Shown here: positions 37,595-46,357 of the stretch, one piece after another
Position numbering within the stretch: position 1 is the first letter of the stretch
Layout of the letters: every line of letters starts with the position of its first letter
NCBI GenBank assembly: GCA_016186425.1
Contig: JACPLR010000004.1
Coordinates: 1 to 61,072, forward strand
DNA from: Candidatus Pacearchaeota archaeon
Lineage (GTDB): Archaea > Nanobdellota > Nanobdellia > Pacearchaeales > GW2011-AR1
DNA length: 61,072 nucleotides
Direction of reading: 5' to 3'
Notes under the pieces: generated by a model
What the model was told of the DNA's origin: nothing
The model's input: the letters and a program-made list of their open reading frames with translations, nothing else
The model's database searches: none
Position numbers and translations under genes: made by a program

Positions 37595-40198
37595 TTAAGC
37601 AGCCGTTAAAGCTCCTTCAGCAGTTGTTCCCTTGTATTTCTTTCCAGCAGTTGTATCTACAGTATTTGACTTAGATACTAATGCCTTTGCAGCATTTGTT
37701 GTGTCTGCTGCCTCATATCCTGCAACTAGTGTTGCCACTTTGTCCGCAGCATATGGTGATCCGAAAGTTTCTATAAGGAATTCTCCTGCTCCAACAGTTG
37801 TTTTAGCAGTAAAGTCAGCTCCGCATAACTGTGCAACATTTCCTGTTAACAACTTTGCAGCAACTGTATTAATACAGCTTCCTCCAACAACAATTAAGTT
37901 CTTAGTTGTTGTAGAATCCACTTCACTATCCTTCATAGGAACAATTGAAGTAGCGCCTCCAGCTGAAACAATAGCTTCTTTCGAAGATACATAAATCTGC
38001 GCATAGATTTGTTCATCAGGGTAGCTTATTGTTACTTTCTTCTGGTCTGAATCGCCAGTGTCTGAAAATATAACACTTCCCCACAAATCTACTCCTTTAG
38101 CTTTTTTACTATCACTTGCATAAGTGTAGTCTGTTGCTGTAGCATCAGTATTCCATGTTCTCTGAACATCGTTAACTCCAATACCATCATCACTAGTTGT
38201 TCCATCTTCAATTGTAACAATCAATGCTTCATAGTCATTATCATCATCTTTTTCTTCAAAAATGACAATTGCGGGCTGGGCTATATTTCCTCCATTTACA
38301 TTTGTAAGATATATTACAGTATTGTTATCATTTACATCATATCCTCCTCCTGTACCTGTGAAGTTATAAGTAAGTCTTCCTATAGTGCCTGTTTGAGTAG
38401 TTGATTGATTAACTCTTGTTGTGGTGGAACCTATAGTAAGAGTATAGTTACTTGTATTACCTATTACAATGGTTGCATCAGTGTATCCGTCTCCGTCAGG
38501 GAATCTTAAACCAGCAACATCAGCGCCTGCACCATCCCAATCACTTAAGGAAATGTTTATTGGTTTGTAAAAGAACAACGCAGCTCCTTTTGATGTGTCA
38601 ATTGTTGGGAAAACTACTAAGTTATTGCCACTGCTATCTGGGTAGTTTAATCTAACTGCGATAGTATCTGAATTTGTTGAAGCTCCTCTATATGTGACAG
38701 CGTAATCTTTTCCTCCAATACTAATTGTAGATGAACCTTCTGTTGTAGTTGAAGCACTTGTATAAGTTGTGTCTGTAAATACATCTCTCAATTCAACTTT
38801 ATCTCCATCTCCAGCAGTGCTTGAAGAGCTATTTGTAACAGTAATTAGTTTTAACAAATAGCCTTGGTCTTCATTACCAACAACAACATAGTCACTTTTA
38901 TACATAGCAGCTCCCTCAAAAACAGTTATATTATGTCCTGAATCATCTACAGCTAGATCCATTCTAGTGCCATTCTTTGCAAATCTCACAGTTCTCGCTT
39001 CATTAGCATTGTGTGTCTTGAAATTGATTTCCATCTTGTCATCACCATTGTTTCTGACAATTATATCTTCTCTATCACTGCTTGTATCAGCTATATTTAA
39101 TCCGCCAAAATCCAGTTTTATTGTTCCAAATACAGGATCAACAAGAGAATTTCCTGGAAATACAGCGTCTTTGTCAGAATCTTTAGCAGCAAATGTGACT
39201 TTTATAGAACTTGCAGATGTTGGTCCGTTATCAAATACTACATTAGTTCCATCAAGAGTTGTATCATCTTCTCCATACTTGATCGCAGTATTATTTGTTA
39301 AAGTTACTTTATCAGCGCCAGCAATTATAGATGCAGCTAATTTTAAGTTTGTTTCATCAGCAGTATTAACTGCTATTGTGACTCCGTTAATTTTTTTAGA
39401 GGCAGCTTCACTGACTTCTTTCTGCTCACTTGCTCCTGCTTCATTTGTTACTTTGATTGTCGCAGCAGTATCTGATGCAGAAATTAATTCTATAGTGTAT
39501 TTCTTGCTTCCAATAGTTACATCCTGTGACGGCGAGGTAGTGTCAAGACTTACCTTTGTTGCAGCCTTTAATAATACTAAATCTGTACCGCTTGTTGCAG
39601 CAGCTATTGTAAACTTCTGGCCGAAAAGAACTATTTCCTGGCCCTCGCTATCAGCATGAGTTAAGTTTACCGCTTTGCTGAAAGATGTTGTAAGATTAAG
39701 AACTGGCTGAGTTACTCCACTCGTTCCAATAGATAATCCAAATCTTGGGTCATCCGAACTTGTTGGCATTTTATCCAAAGTTATAATTGGATGATGCCCT
39801 ACTTGAATTGTGCTTGTAACTTTCGCATCTACATTACCACTAAAGGTAGTATCTGCTAGAGTTGTAGGCAAATTAGTTTTTGTAATAACAGTTTTTACAG
39901 CATCTAAACTATCATTAAAATATAGTTTAGTACCTCCAAATAATGGAGCTGTTTCTCCTGTTGTTGTTACTTTTCCTCCTGTTGTAGTTGAACTTGTTCC
40001 AAGCGCAGCATTTAAGTTAGAGCTTATATCTAATGCAGCAGCTTTATCTAAGTCTCCTCCAAAAACAACCGCAACATCTGAACTGCTTCCAGACACGAAT
40101 GGTGCTGGGTAAGCAGCAGCTGCAGCAATTCCTATTGTAGAACCTAGCATAACCGCACTAGCTAAAACCGAACTAATTTTTCTAAAATTTAATTTCAT
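37595..40198 (-). CDS. S-layer protein
   Basis: 867-residue surface-layer protein. N-terminal signal peptide SSVLASAVMLGSTIGIAAAA ending at AAAYPAPF, then the archaeal S-layer N-terminal domain (FVSGSSSDVAVVFGGDLDKA, AALDISSNLN). Long beta-rich Thr/Asp/Ser-rich repeats follow to the C terminus, where the N-terminal theme returns (GSPYAADKVATLVAGYEAAD). No transmembrane anchor. A strong Shine-Dalgarno GGAGG precedes the ATG. The leader is about 160 nt long and highly structured. Likely the most abundant protein in the window. Confidence 0.93.
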   Translation of the reverse strand: MKLNFRKISSVLASAVMLGSTIGIAAAAAYPAPFVSGSSSDVAVVFGGDLDKAAALDISSNLNAALGTSSTTTGGKVTTTGETAPLFGGTKLYFNDSLDAVKTVITKTNLPTTLADTTFSGNVDAKVTSTIQVGHHPIITLDKMPTSSDDPRFGLSIGTSGVTQPVLNLTTSFSKAVNLTHADSEGQEIVLFGQKFTIAAATSGTDLVLLKAATKVSLDTTSPSQDVTIGSKKYTIELISASDTAATIKVTNEAGASEQKEVSEAASKKINGVTIAVNTADETNLKLAASIIAGADKVTLTNNTAIKYGEDDTTLDGTNVVFDNGPTSASSIKVTFAAKDSDKDAVFPGNSLVDPVFGTIKLDFGGLNIADTSSDREDIIVRNNGDDKMEINFKTHNANEARTVRFAKNGTRMDLAVDDSGHNITVFEGAAMYKSDYVVVGNEDQGYLLKLITVTNSSSSTAGDGDKVELRDVFTDTTYTSASTTTEGSSTISIGGKDYAVTYRGASTNSDTIAVRLNYPDSSGNNLVVFPTIDTSKGAALFFYKPINISLSDWDGAGADVAGLRFPDGDGYTDATIVIGNTSNYTLTIGSTTTRVNQSTTQTGTIGRLTYNFTGTGGGYDVNDNNTVIYLTNVNGGNIAQPAIVIFEEKDDDNDYEALIVTIEDGTTSDDGIGVNDVQRTWNTDATATDYTYASDSKKAKGVDLWGSVIFSDTGDSDQKKVTISYPDEQIYAQIYVSSKEAIVSAGGATSIVPMKDSEVDSTTTKNLIVVGGSCINTVAAKLLTGNVAQLCGADFTAKTTVGAGEFLIETFGSPYAADKVATLVAGYEAADTTNAAKALVSKSNTVDTTAGKKYKGTTAEGALTAA

Positions 40199-40204
40199 TT
40201 TTTA

Positions 40205-40213
40205 AACCTCCTT
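40205..40213 (-). promoter_or_regulatory. Shine-Dalgarno of the S-layer gene
   Basis: On the mRNA strand AAAGGAGG lies about 8 nt before the ATG at 40198. It is the best ribosome-binding site in the window and shows that this organism uses anti-Shine-Dalgarno pairing. Confidence 0.8.
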
Positions 40214-40255
40214 TCACCTTTTTCATATTTTTGATACCTCTTTTGATATCGGCAC

Positions 40256-40326
40256 GTCAATCGAGACAACTAGGGGAGATTTATCCCTAATTGACAGTTT
40301 TTGTAGTCCCCTATAGAACTACTGTC
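40256..40326 (-). promoter_or_regulatory. Structured 5' leader of the S-layer mRNA with mutually exclusive stems
   Basis: On the mRNA strand, GACAGT (40326-40321) can pair with ACTGTC (40298-40293). The overlapping GTCAAT (40295-40290) can instead pair with ATTGAC (40261-40256). The three bases GTC are shared, so the stems exclude each other. A further stem CAATTAGGG/CCCTAGTTG (40293-40267) lies between. This layout suggests leader-based control or stability elements. Confidence 0.6.
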
Positions 40327-40381
40327 ATCGGCCATTATGCTTGTCTTATAATAACAAACATAAATTACTAGAGTTTTTTTA

Positions 40382-40393
40382 CCTTTATAAAGC
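40382..40393 (-). promoter_or_regulatory. TATA box of the S-layer gene
   Basis: Minus-strand GCTTTATAAAGG, about 190 nt before the ATG at 40198. It places the start of transcription near 40358 and a structured leader of about 160 nt behind it. Confidence 0.6.
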
Positions 40394-40624
40394 TTTCGTT
40401 GTTTTGTAACCATTCATGAATAAAAATAAACAAAAATAGAAAGATTTATTAATATATAGGTATTAAGTAAACATATATATTAATGTCTAACATATAATTA
40501 TAATATATATAATAGACATATATTATAGAGAAAAACATATATTATCTACGTCGATAACAAAAATAGGGAATTAAATCCAATAAAATAGAAAAATATTAAA
40601 AGTTAACAATAGTTAATTAAATCT

Positions 40625-40687
40625 AAAAAAGGAAAGTTTGCAATTTAAAGGGAGAGTTCATAAAGAGAACCGTAGGTGCTTTTTATT
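40625..40687 (+). repeat. CCTTGG hairpin element (CCGTAGG variant) in front of the winged-helix gene
   Basis: A partial unit AAAAAAGGAAAGTTTG (40625-40639) precedes a full one. AAAGGGAGAGTTC is followed by a hairpin at 40660-40686 (ATAAAGAGAACC/GGTGCTTTTTAT, GTA loop), one T, and the ATG at 40688. AAGGGAG ends 5 nt before the stem, so the effective spacing to the ATG is 6 nt when folded. Confidence 0.82.
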
Positions 40688-41053
40688 ATGGCTGAGAAAA
40701 CAAGAATAATAGATATTTATGAAAAATCCGGCGCTTTTAGCATGGCTTCTGTATTCAGAAAATTCACAGGCAAGAAGGAAGATTATAATTACGGGGATTT
40801 AAGGATTTTAAGGCAGCTTTTAAGCAATGAAAAAGCCCGACTCTTGCACACTGTTAAGACTAAAAAACCAGTGTCTATTTATGCCTTAGCCAAGGTTCTT
40901 GGGAGGGATTTTAAAAGCGTTAGAGATGACATAATTCTGCTTAAGAAGTTCGGTTTCATAGATCTTATTGCAGAAAAAGGCGGAAAAGGCAAGAGAATAA
41001 GGCACAGGCCTATTATAACTAGTTCAACAATTAATGTTGTTATAAGGATCTAA
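40688..41053 (+). CDS. Winged-helix transcriptional regulator (121 aa)
   Basis: MAEKTRIIDIYEKSGAFSMA starts at the ATG after the hairpin; a GTG inside the hairpin is not used. The helix-turn-helix core is VKTKKPVSIYALAKVLGRDFKSVRDDIILLKKFGFIDLI with a wing rich in Lys/Arg/Gly (EKGGKGKRIRHRPI), an MarR/GntR-like archaeal regulator pattern. Divergent from the S-layer gene with 490 nt between, so it could control the S-layer gene, but that is inference. Confidence 0.8.
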   Translation: MAEKTRIIDIYEKSGAFSMASVFRKFTGKKEDYNYGDLRILRQLLSNEKARLLHTVKTKKPVSIYALAKVLGRDFKSVRDDIILLKKFGFIDLIAEKGGKGKRIRHRPIITSSTINVVIRI

Positions 41054-41182
41054 GTTTATTATTAAATTTTGAAATTATAAGAACAAATTAATCATGTTAA
41101 ATAGCTTAAGTTAATCAATTAATCTCAATTATTTTAACATTAAAATCAGGGAAAAATATAGCATGATTTCAAAACCATTGAC

Positions 41183-41227
41183 TATTAAAGGAAGTTATTA
41201 TAGAAGAAAACTTGGTGTCTTTTATTA
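41183..41227 (+). repeat. CCTTGG hairpin element overlapping the 3' end of a pilin-like gene
   Basis: Full hairpin at 41200-41225 (ATAGAAGA/TCTTTTAT, one G-T wobble) directly preceded by GGAAGTT. Its 3' end touches the stop codon of the minus-strand gene 41225-41770. No plus-strand gene follows. Upstream is the motif AGCATGATTTCAAAACC. Confidence 0.75.
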
Positions 41228-41770
41228 TTTATAACAGATTTCTAATCTAAAACTTGCCAACCCAGAGCTTGTGCTTATTGAATAATCACTGAAGAATTTA
41301 TTGTTACATGTTTCTGCATTCCCATTGATTATTGGCCGGATAATATCCTGGCTAAAATTGCCAGAACCTTTAACAATTTGAGCTTTGTAATACTTAACAT
41401 TGTTTGTATTTGCCACATTATAACTAGCATTCATTATATCTTTTAGAGTTGAGCTCAGAACTTCACAATAAGCTATCCCATTTTCACAAACTCCTCCTCT
41501 GTCAGCACAATCACTTGTTAACTCACTTACTGTTCTAAATCCCCTGCCAGAAATCTCGCATTCAGTTGTATAACTTGCCACACTTTTTGTAAAACTATCT
41601 AATTCGCTACTTTGGCTTGCTTCCTGGCTTCGCGGAGTTCTTATCATTATTCCGAGTAAAACAAGAGCAATAACTGCAACTAAAACAATTATCAAAGCAA
41701 ACCCAACCATTTCTTCCTGAGCTTTTTTACCTATTATTTTATTATTTAGTTTCATTTTTATATTATTCAT
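41225..41770 (-). CDS. Type IV pilin-like protein (181 aa)
   Basis: Class III signal peptide: basic N terminus with GKKAQEEMVGFALIIVLVAV, where cleavage by the archaeal prepilin peptidase would precede the AQEEM-type hydrophobic helix. The exposed domain has six or more cysteines (TECEISGRG, CADRGGVCENGIAYCEVL, ETCNNKFF, EICYK). Probably disulfide-stabilised. One of four such proteins between 41225 and 45315, all minus strand. Confidence 0.8.
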   Translation of the reverse strand: MNNIKMKLNNKIIGKKAQEEMVGFALIIVLVAVIALVLLGIMIRTPRSQEASQSSELDSFTKSVASYTTECEISGRGFRTVSELTSDCADRGGVCENGIAYCEVLSSTLKDIMNASYNVANTNNVKYYKAQIVKGSGNFSQDIIRPIINGNAETCNNKFFSDYSISTSSGLASFRLEICYK

Positions 41771-41784
41771 TTTTTCTTTTTCCC

Positions 41785-41824
41785 TTAAGGAGATGTCATA
41801 AGAAGAACCTTGGTTCTTTTTATT
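41785..41824 (+). repeat. CCTTGG hairpin element between two pilin-like genes
   Basis: TTAAGGAGATGTC then a hairpin at 41798-41823 (ATAAGAAGAACC/GGTTCTTTTTAT). The stop codon of the minus-strand gene 41820-42362 lies inside the 3' arm. About 39 bases are identical to the copy at 53043-53081, 11 kb away. Confidence 0.88.
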
Positions 41825-42362
41825 CTCCTATTTTCTCCTTCAAATCTAGCATTAAAACAGCCAGCTCACACTTATCATACACTCCATTTTCATTATTCTG
41901 TTTTCTGCATAAAGCAACATATGATTTAACAGGAGCAATGCTTTTATCTGTGAAAACCTTAATTATATTGCATTCCGGATAATTTGATGACTTGCATTCA
42001 ACCTCGCTTTTAAGAGTATTGGGATAAATTTTCCTGACAATCAACCCATTAACATTCCATAATTCTTTGTATTTTCTTTCGCTTTTCAAAACCATCAGCT
42101 TATCAGCATCAATGCTATTTGGCCTGTTTTCAAATATCAATTCAGGACTGGAAGCAAGTTTTACAACCATTGCCTCTGCTTTTTGTATTTCAAGCTCTCT
42201 TGCAGTTTTTCCAACATCATTCAAACTAAACCTGAAAAAGAGCAGTAAAACTAAAGAAAAAAATAAGAAAACAGCCACTAGCATAAAAGCCATTTGCTGA
42301 ATCTTAAGCTGTGCTTTATTATTTTTTCTTATCTTTTTATTATAGTTGTTTTTATTACTCAT
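41820..42362 (-). CDS. Type IV pilin-like protein (180 aa)
   Basis: Class III signal: KNNKAQLKIQQMAFMLVAVF with hydrophobic core LFFSLVLLLFFRF, then an exposed domain with C-x-n-C pairs (VECKSSNYPECNII, CRKQNNENGVYDKCEL). No catalytic motif. Likely a minor pilin or pseudopilin of a surface filament or adhesion complex. Confidence 0.75.
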   Translation of the reverse strand: MSNKNNYNKKIRKNNKAQLKIQQMAFMLVAVFLFFSLVLLLFFRFSLNDVGKTARELEIQKAEAMVVKLASSPELIFENRPNSIDADKLMVLKSERKYKELWNVNGLIVRKIYPNTLKSEVECKSSNYPECNIIKVFTDKSIAPVKSYVALCRKQNNENGVYDKCELAVLMLDLKEKIGE

Positions 42363-42387
42363 TTTTATTTTTTCTTATTTTCTTTAT

Positions 42388-43416
42388 CTAAAAAAGCTGG
42401 CAGATTAAATTCTCCGGCTTGTTTTTATCTTCAATTACCCTTGCCTGCAATTCAATCAACGGCAATTGCGATTCAATTTTTTTAATATCAAGCTTGTTAG
42501 TTAATTGAATAAGAGTTGCAATGTCTGCATTCAACCCGGTATTGCATCCTTTGCCTGAAACAAAAGCAGCCTTATCCAAATAGACTTTACTTAATTCATT
42601 TAGTCTTTTAATTATCCTCTGGACATTGCATTCATAATTTTCTTTTGAGCTGAAAATTGCTCCATAAACAAGAGAACTTGTAAAATATAATCCTTCATTA
42701 TTTTCATTACCAAGTTTTTTAACATAACCATTATTACATTCAAAATTATTGCAAGAGACTATTATCTCGCAACTAGTTTGAACTTGATTACTATTAAAAC
42801 AAACCTTGACACTTTGTTCATCACAGATGCTTAAGCTATTTTTCAGCTCAATATTTGTCTTATTATCCTTAAAATTCAAAGCATTTATTTCATCTTCAAT
42901 GATTTCTGGAGGAGAAACAAAGCAGTATTTTTCAGTATACATTGATATAATATCAGCTGTCTTGAAAGGCATGTCCAGCTTTTTGACAATAAAATAAACT
43001 ACCTTACCATTATTCTCACTTGTTTCTATCTCATTTTCAGCAAAAATATAATTTTTAGAAGAAATATCTCCCCCTCTTTCCGTCCATTTTTTATTGAAAC
43101 CGCTTCTTTCAGATATCTCAAGCCGATTTTCACCAAATTCATCATTTAAATTACAGCTAGTGTATAATTTGGTATCACTAACAAGTGTGAGAGAATCAGA
43201 TTTTATTTCTTCAACACTTGTTTGCAATGGCTCTAGAGCATTTGTAATTTGCTTGGCTGTTTCAGTATTAACTCTATATTGTCCGCCAGGAATAATAAAT
43301 TTTCCAGCAATATAAATAGCGCTTATAATAATAATTGCCCCAACTATAATTGCAAAAATCCATGCAAAACTCATTTCCAAAGCTCTTTTGTTTTTAAAGC
43401 TTATCTTTTTCATCAT
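42388..43416 (-). CDS. Type IV pilin-like protein (342 aa)
   Basis: N terminus KNKRALEMSFAWIFAIIVGA with a hydrophobic helix, again a class III type signal. The extracellular region of about 290 residues contains many cysteines (YTSCNLND, KYCFVSPP, SICDEQSVKVCFN, TSCEIIVSCNNFECNNGY, ENYECNVQR, GKGCNTGL). Larger than usual for a pilin, so it may be a minor pilin that caps a filament. Confidence 0.75.
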   Translation of the reverse strand: MMKKISFKNKRALEMSFAWIFAIIVGAIIIISAIYIAGKFIIPGGQYRVNTETAKQITNALEPLQTSVEEIKSDSLTLVSDTKLYTSCNLNDEFGENRLEISERSGFNKKWTERGGDISSKNYIFAENEIETSENNGKVVYFIVKKLDMPFKTADIISMYTEKYCFVSPPEIIEDEINALNFKDNKTNIELKNSLSICDEQSVKVCFNSNQVQTSCEIIVSCNNFECNNGYVKKLGNENNEGLYFTSSLVYGAIFSSKENYECNVQRIIKRLNELSKVYLDKAAFVSGKGCNTGLNADIATLIQLTNKLDIKKIESQLPLIELQARVIEDKNKPENLICQLF

Positions 43417-43621
43417 CTTTTATTTATCTTAGTTAATAAAATATAGTATATAAATTATTTCAGGAGAAAGTTATACCTACATTTTTGTAATATGGTCTAT
43501 TTTGTAGGTATAACTGATAATTATAACTTTATAAAAATAAAAGAGATAGTAGCCCGCCCATATAATGTATATGGAAATATTGCGTATTAATTCAAGATGT
43601 TTTTGAATCACTACAATAAAT

Positions 43622-43643
43622 AAATTTTCATTCAAGAAAATTT
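43622..43643 (+). repeat. AAATTTTC/GAAAATTT intergenic palindrome overlapping a gene end
   Basis: Preceded by TTTTGAATCACTACAATAAA. The right arm lies inside the last codons of the minus-strand gene 43632-44750, so the repeat supplies its stop region. Confidence 0.65.
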
Positions 43644-44750
43644 ATGCAAGCTACTAGATAAATTAATACATCTATCTTTTGCAGTAATGCTAGTATTAAT
43701 AGTATTACAAATAGAACTATTTTGTTGAACTAAAGCCTGCCTTGTAAAACATAAAGTTTTAAGATCTTGATCTAAAATGTCTGAGCAAAAATATTCCCCA
43801 TTAGGTATACTAACATCAAATTTAACAACATATTTGTAACACTCCTCTTTTGAACTTACAGGATAATACCCTCCTATTATCTGCTTATCTCTTAAAGATA
43901 ATATACTAATAGTACTACAAATAGAATTATCTATAGGCTTAACTGCCAATTTAATTTCTAAAACTCTATAACACGAAGATTTAAAAAAATTTGGTTTTCC
44001 AAGCAAGTCACACATAACACTAAAATCTCTTCCGATAATTCTATCTTTATAACATGAGATATAATAACTCAAACTTGTAGTTGTATTGGGAATATTATCA
44101 CAGTCTGACTGTTCTAAAGGATAACCACTTTTATATATAATAGAAAATTCTTTATACCAACCGTAATAATTCATTACAAAAAAGATTAATGAAAAAACTA
44201 ATAATAGTATAAGAAAAATATATTCTATCTTCTTTGCTATATTCTTAATAAAATAATCTTTTCCCTTAATTTTTTCTACAATACGACTTATACTGGCACC
44301 TATCATAAATGGAGGTAAAATTATAATGAGGTATAAATGAAGTTTGTTAGCAACAATTGGGAAAATATATCTGGAATGTAAAGTATTTTGTAAAAACGCC
44401 CAGAAAATAAAAGAAATCAAAATCCCAAATACTCCCCATTTAAACCAATTAAGATTTTTCTTTTCCAAAAAACCAATCAATAATCCAATTAAAAAATAAA
44501 AAAGGCTTATTGTTAATATAAAAATGGGTTGTATTAAAAGAACACCAAGTAAGGTATAACGAAGAAACATTTCAAAAGTAATTGAAAAAATTGATATTTT
44601 ATTACAAAAAGACGTATCGAAACTACCAAAAAAATTTAAAAAATGACATCCGCCCGTAAAATTTAAAATCCCTATCAATAATCCAAATAATAACCCATAA
44701 ACACCCCACCTAAAAGTTACACTGGATTGCCACTTCTCTTTTAAATTCAT
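43632..44750 (-). CDS. Membrane protein with C-terminal cysteine repeats (372 aa)
   Basis: N-terminal half has about five transmembrane helices (VYGLLFGLLIGILNFTGGCH onwards). The C-terminal half carries repeated C-x-n-I/L-C-Y patterns (SDCDNIPNTTTSLSYYISCY, SVMCDLLGKPNFFKSSCY, NSICSTISILSLRDKQII, SKEECYKYV, YFCSDILDQDLKTLCF, SSICNTINTSITAKDRC). The same repeat type fills the plus-strand gene 46358-47479. No function known. Confidence 0.75.
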   Translation of the reverse strand: MNLKEKWQSSVTFRWGVYGLLFGLLIGILNFTGGCHFLNFFGSFDTSFCNKISIFSITFEMFLRYTLLGVLLIQPIFILTISLFYFLIGLLIGFLEKKNLNWFKWGVFGILISFIFWAFLQNTLHSRYIFPIVANKLHLYLIIILPPFMIGASISRIVEKIKGKDYFIKNIAKKIEYIFLILLLVFSLIFFVMNYYGWYKEFSIIYKSGYPLEQSDCDNIPNTTTSLSYYISCYKDRIIGRDFSVMCDLLGKPNFFKSSCYRVLEIKLAVKPIDNSICSTISILSLRDKQIIGGYYPVSSKEECYKYVVKFDVSIPNGEYFCSDILDQDLKTLCFTRQALVQQNSSICNTINTSITAKDRCINLSSSLHKFS

Positions 44751-44784
44751 ATTATAATTAAAAGAATTTAGTTTATATATCTTT

Positions 44785-45315
44785 TTAATTTCTTTTTATT
44801 TTTACAAGAGTCTCTCCAGAAAACTGATCCTTGCTTAACCTCATTTTTACCTTTCCATTTTCTGCTTTTATGCAATACGGATTTTCGCTAAAAGACTCCA
44901 TATTTACATAATTTATTTTTACAGACTTAAGGTCAGCTTTTTTCTGGGGATAGAAATATAAATTATCCTCAGAATTCAAGCCAAAATTACTGAAATCCTC
45001 ATACTCTTCTTTAAATTTGCCTTTTTGATCTTCGTCATAAATTAGAAAACAAACTTCCTCTATTTTACATGAATTTCCAACACCATTTCCTAAACTACTT
45101 TCAAATAAAACATCCTGCCCACTTTCCACCCATATTCTTTCAACTTTCTTTCTTAATTCATCAATAAACTGCCCGTTAGATGCTGTGCATGATATTTTTA
45201 AGAAAGCATTGATTGCAATTATTGCCACAACAATAAACACAGCTATTAAGATTATAGAAAAAATCATGCCAAAACTGATTTGAAACTGCGCCTTTCTACT
45301 TCTTTCATTAATCAT
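44785..45315 (-). CDS. Type IV pilin-like protein (176 aa)
   Basis: Class III signal RSRKAQFQISFGMIFSIILI followed by a hydrophobic helix and an extracytoplasmic domain with four cysteines (ISCTASNG, NSCKIEEVCF, NPYCIKAE). Same architecture as the other three pilin-like genes nearby. 45-residue hydrophobic N-terminal segment would form the filament core. Confidence 0.75.
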   Translation of the reverse strand: MINERSRKAQFQISFGMIFSIILIAVFIVVAIIAINAFLKISCTASNGQFIDELRKKVERIWVESGQDVLFESSLGNGVGNSCKIEEVCFLIYDEDQKGKFKEEYEDFSNFGLNSEDNLYFYPQKKADLKSVKINYVNMESFSENPYCIKAENGKVKMRLSKDQFSGETLVKIKRN

Positions 45316-45473
45316 AATTAATTTAATAGAAGTTGATTATTAAAGGTTACGAATTTATTTAAAGAAATGTTCTGAAAATACTGCAATATCTCTGCCTAAT
45401 TTAAATGAGAAAGTTTCTGAGTTAAATCACCATAAATTAATCTCTTAGCTTAATAAATAAATCATATTAAATT

Positions 45474-45824
45474 TTATTCAGCAGAAACTGCAATAAACTT
45501 AGTTTTCTTGCTCTCTGCTTTTTTTACCAAAGAATTATCCAACGCTTTTCCAATAAGCACGCTTTCAAGCTCCAGCAATTTTTTTACAATAGAATTGTTT
45601 ATGTTTATCTTGTAAAGCTTTGTTTTTCCGAATTTCCTAGTTACTAGAACAATTTCCTGCGATTCAAGCTGCTTCCAGCATTTGAATAAAGATGCCCTTG
45701 AAATTCCAGCTCCCCCTATAATTTGTTTTTTTGTTACATCAATACCTTTATTTTCAATCAGGAAATCTATAATTATGAATGTGGGGTTTTCTCCAAGAAA
45801 CTTTATTAAAAGAGATTTTTCCAT
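45474..45824 (-). CDS. Winged-helix regulator (about 116 aa)
   Basis: I start at MEKSLLIKFLGENPTFIIID (ATG at 45824). The helix-turn-helix is VTKKQIIGGAGISRASLFKCWKQLESQEIVLVTRKFGKTKLYKIN, with wing residues VTRKFGKTKLYKI. Situated upstream of the pilin-like genes on the same strand, so it may regulate them. Confidence 0.75.
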   Translation of the reverse strand: MEKSLLIKFLGENPTFIIIDFLIENKGIDVTKKQIIGGAGISRASLFKCWKQLESQEIVLVTRKFGKTKLYKININNSIVKKLLELESVLIGKALDNSLVKKAESKKTKFIAVSAE

Positions 45825-45912
45825 AAAAGTTATATAATAGAAAAGTATATAAATATTACTATTCAAAGTATATAAAAATAGACTTTTAATTTTAGGATAT
45901 TTTCAATTAAAA

Positions 45913-46185
45913 ATGGAAAATTGGAGTGATGAAGAAATAAAGGGGAAGATATTGCATAAGCTCACTCGTTTAGGAAAATTTAAACATAGCCACACATCAA
46001 TAGATAATCTTCCAAAAGGTTTTCCTCCAGAGATAAGAAAAAGAGCTAAAGATATGTCTAAAGAACTGAAAAAAGAAGGAATACTTTTTAGCAAGCCAAC
46101 TCCTTACGGAGAAGAAGTTTCTATAGATCCAACAAATAGGGAAAAAATAATTTATTATATTAATAAATTTTTAGAAATGAGCTGA
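45913..46185 (+). CDS. Small helical protein of unknown function (90 aa)
   Basis: MENWSDEEIKGKILHKLTRL and a basic mid-section (KFKHSHTSIDNLPKGFPPEI), then KDMSKELKKEGILFSKPTPYGEEVSIDP. The last part resembles the recognition helix and wing of a small winged-helix domain. Otherwise unassigned. Confidence 0.6.
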   Translation: MENWSDEEIKGKILHKLTRLGKFKHSHTSIDNLPKGFPPEIRKRAKDMSKELKKEGILFSKPTPYGEEVSIDPTNREKIIYYINKFLEMS

Positions 46186-46357
46186 TTTTGAAATAATATA
46201 ATATCTTCTAATAATTTTCACATCTTAAATTACTGGTTTAAAATATAATATATCAACCAACTTAATAGTTTGTTTGTTATGTTTTCAGAATAATTTAATA
46301 ACTACTTAGCAGGCAATTTAAAGTAATATTTATAAGCTTAAGATCCATATTGGAATT

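Noticed and set aside
39810-40112. Plus-strand frames antisense to the S-layer gene
   Set aside because: They are Val/Ser-rich mirror translations of a Thr/Asp-rich coding region and have no promoter or ribosome-binding site.
40676-40687. GTG start for the winged-helix gene
   Set aside because: It lies inside the hairpin loop and arm of the CCTTGG element. The ATG at 40688 directly after the hairpin fits the family and the pattern at other copies.
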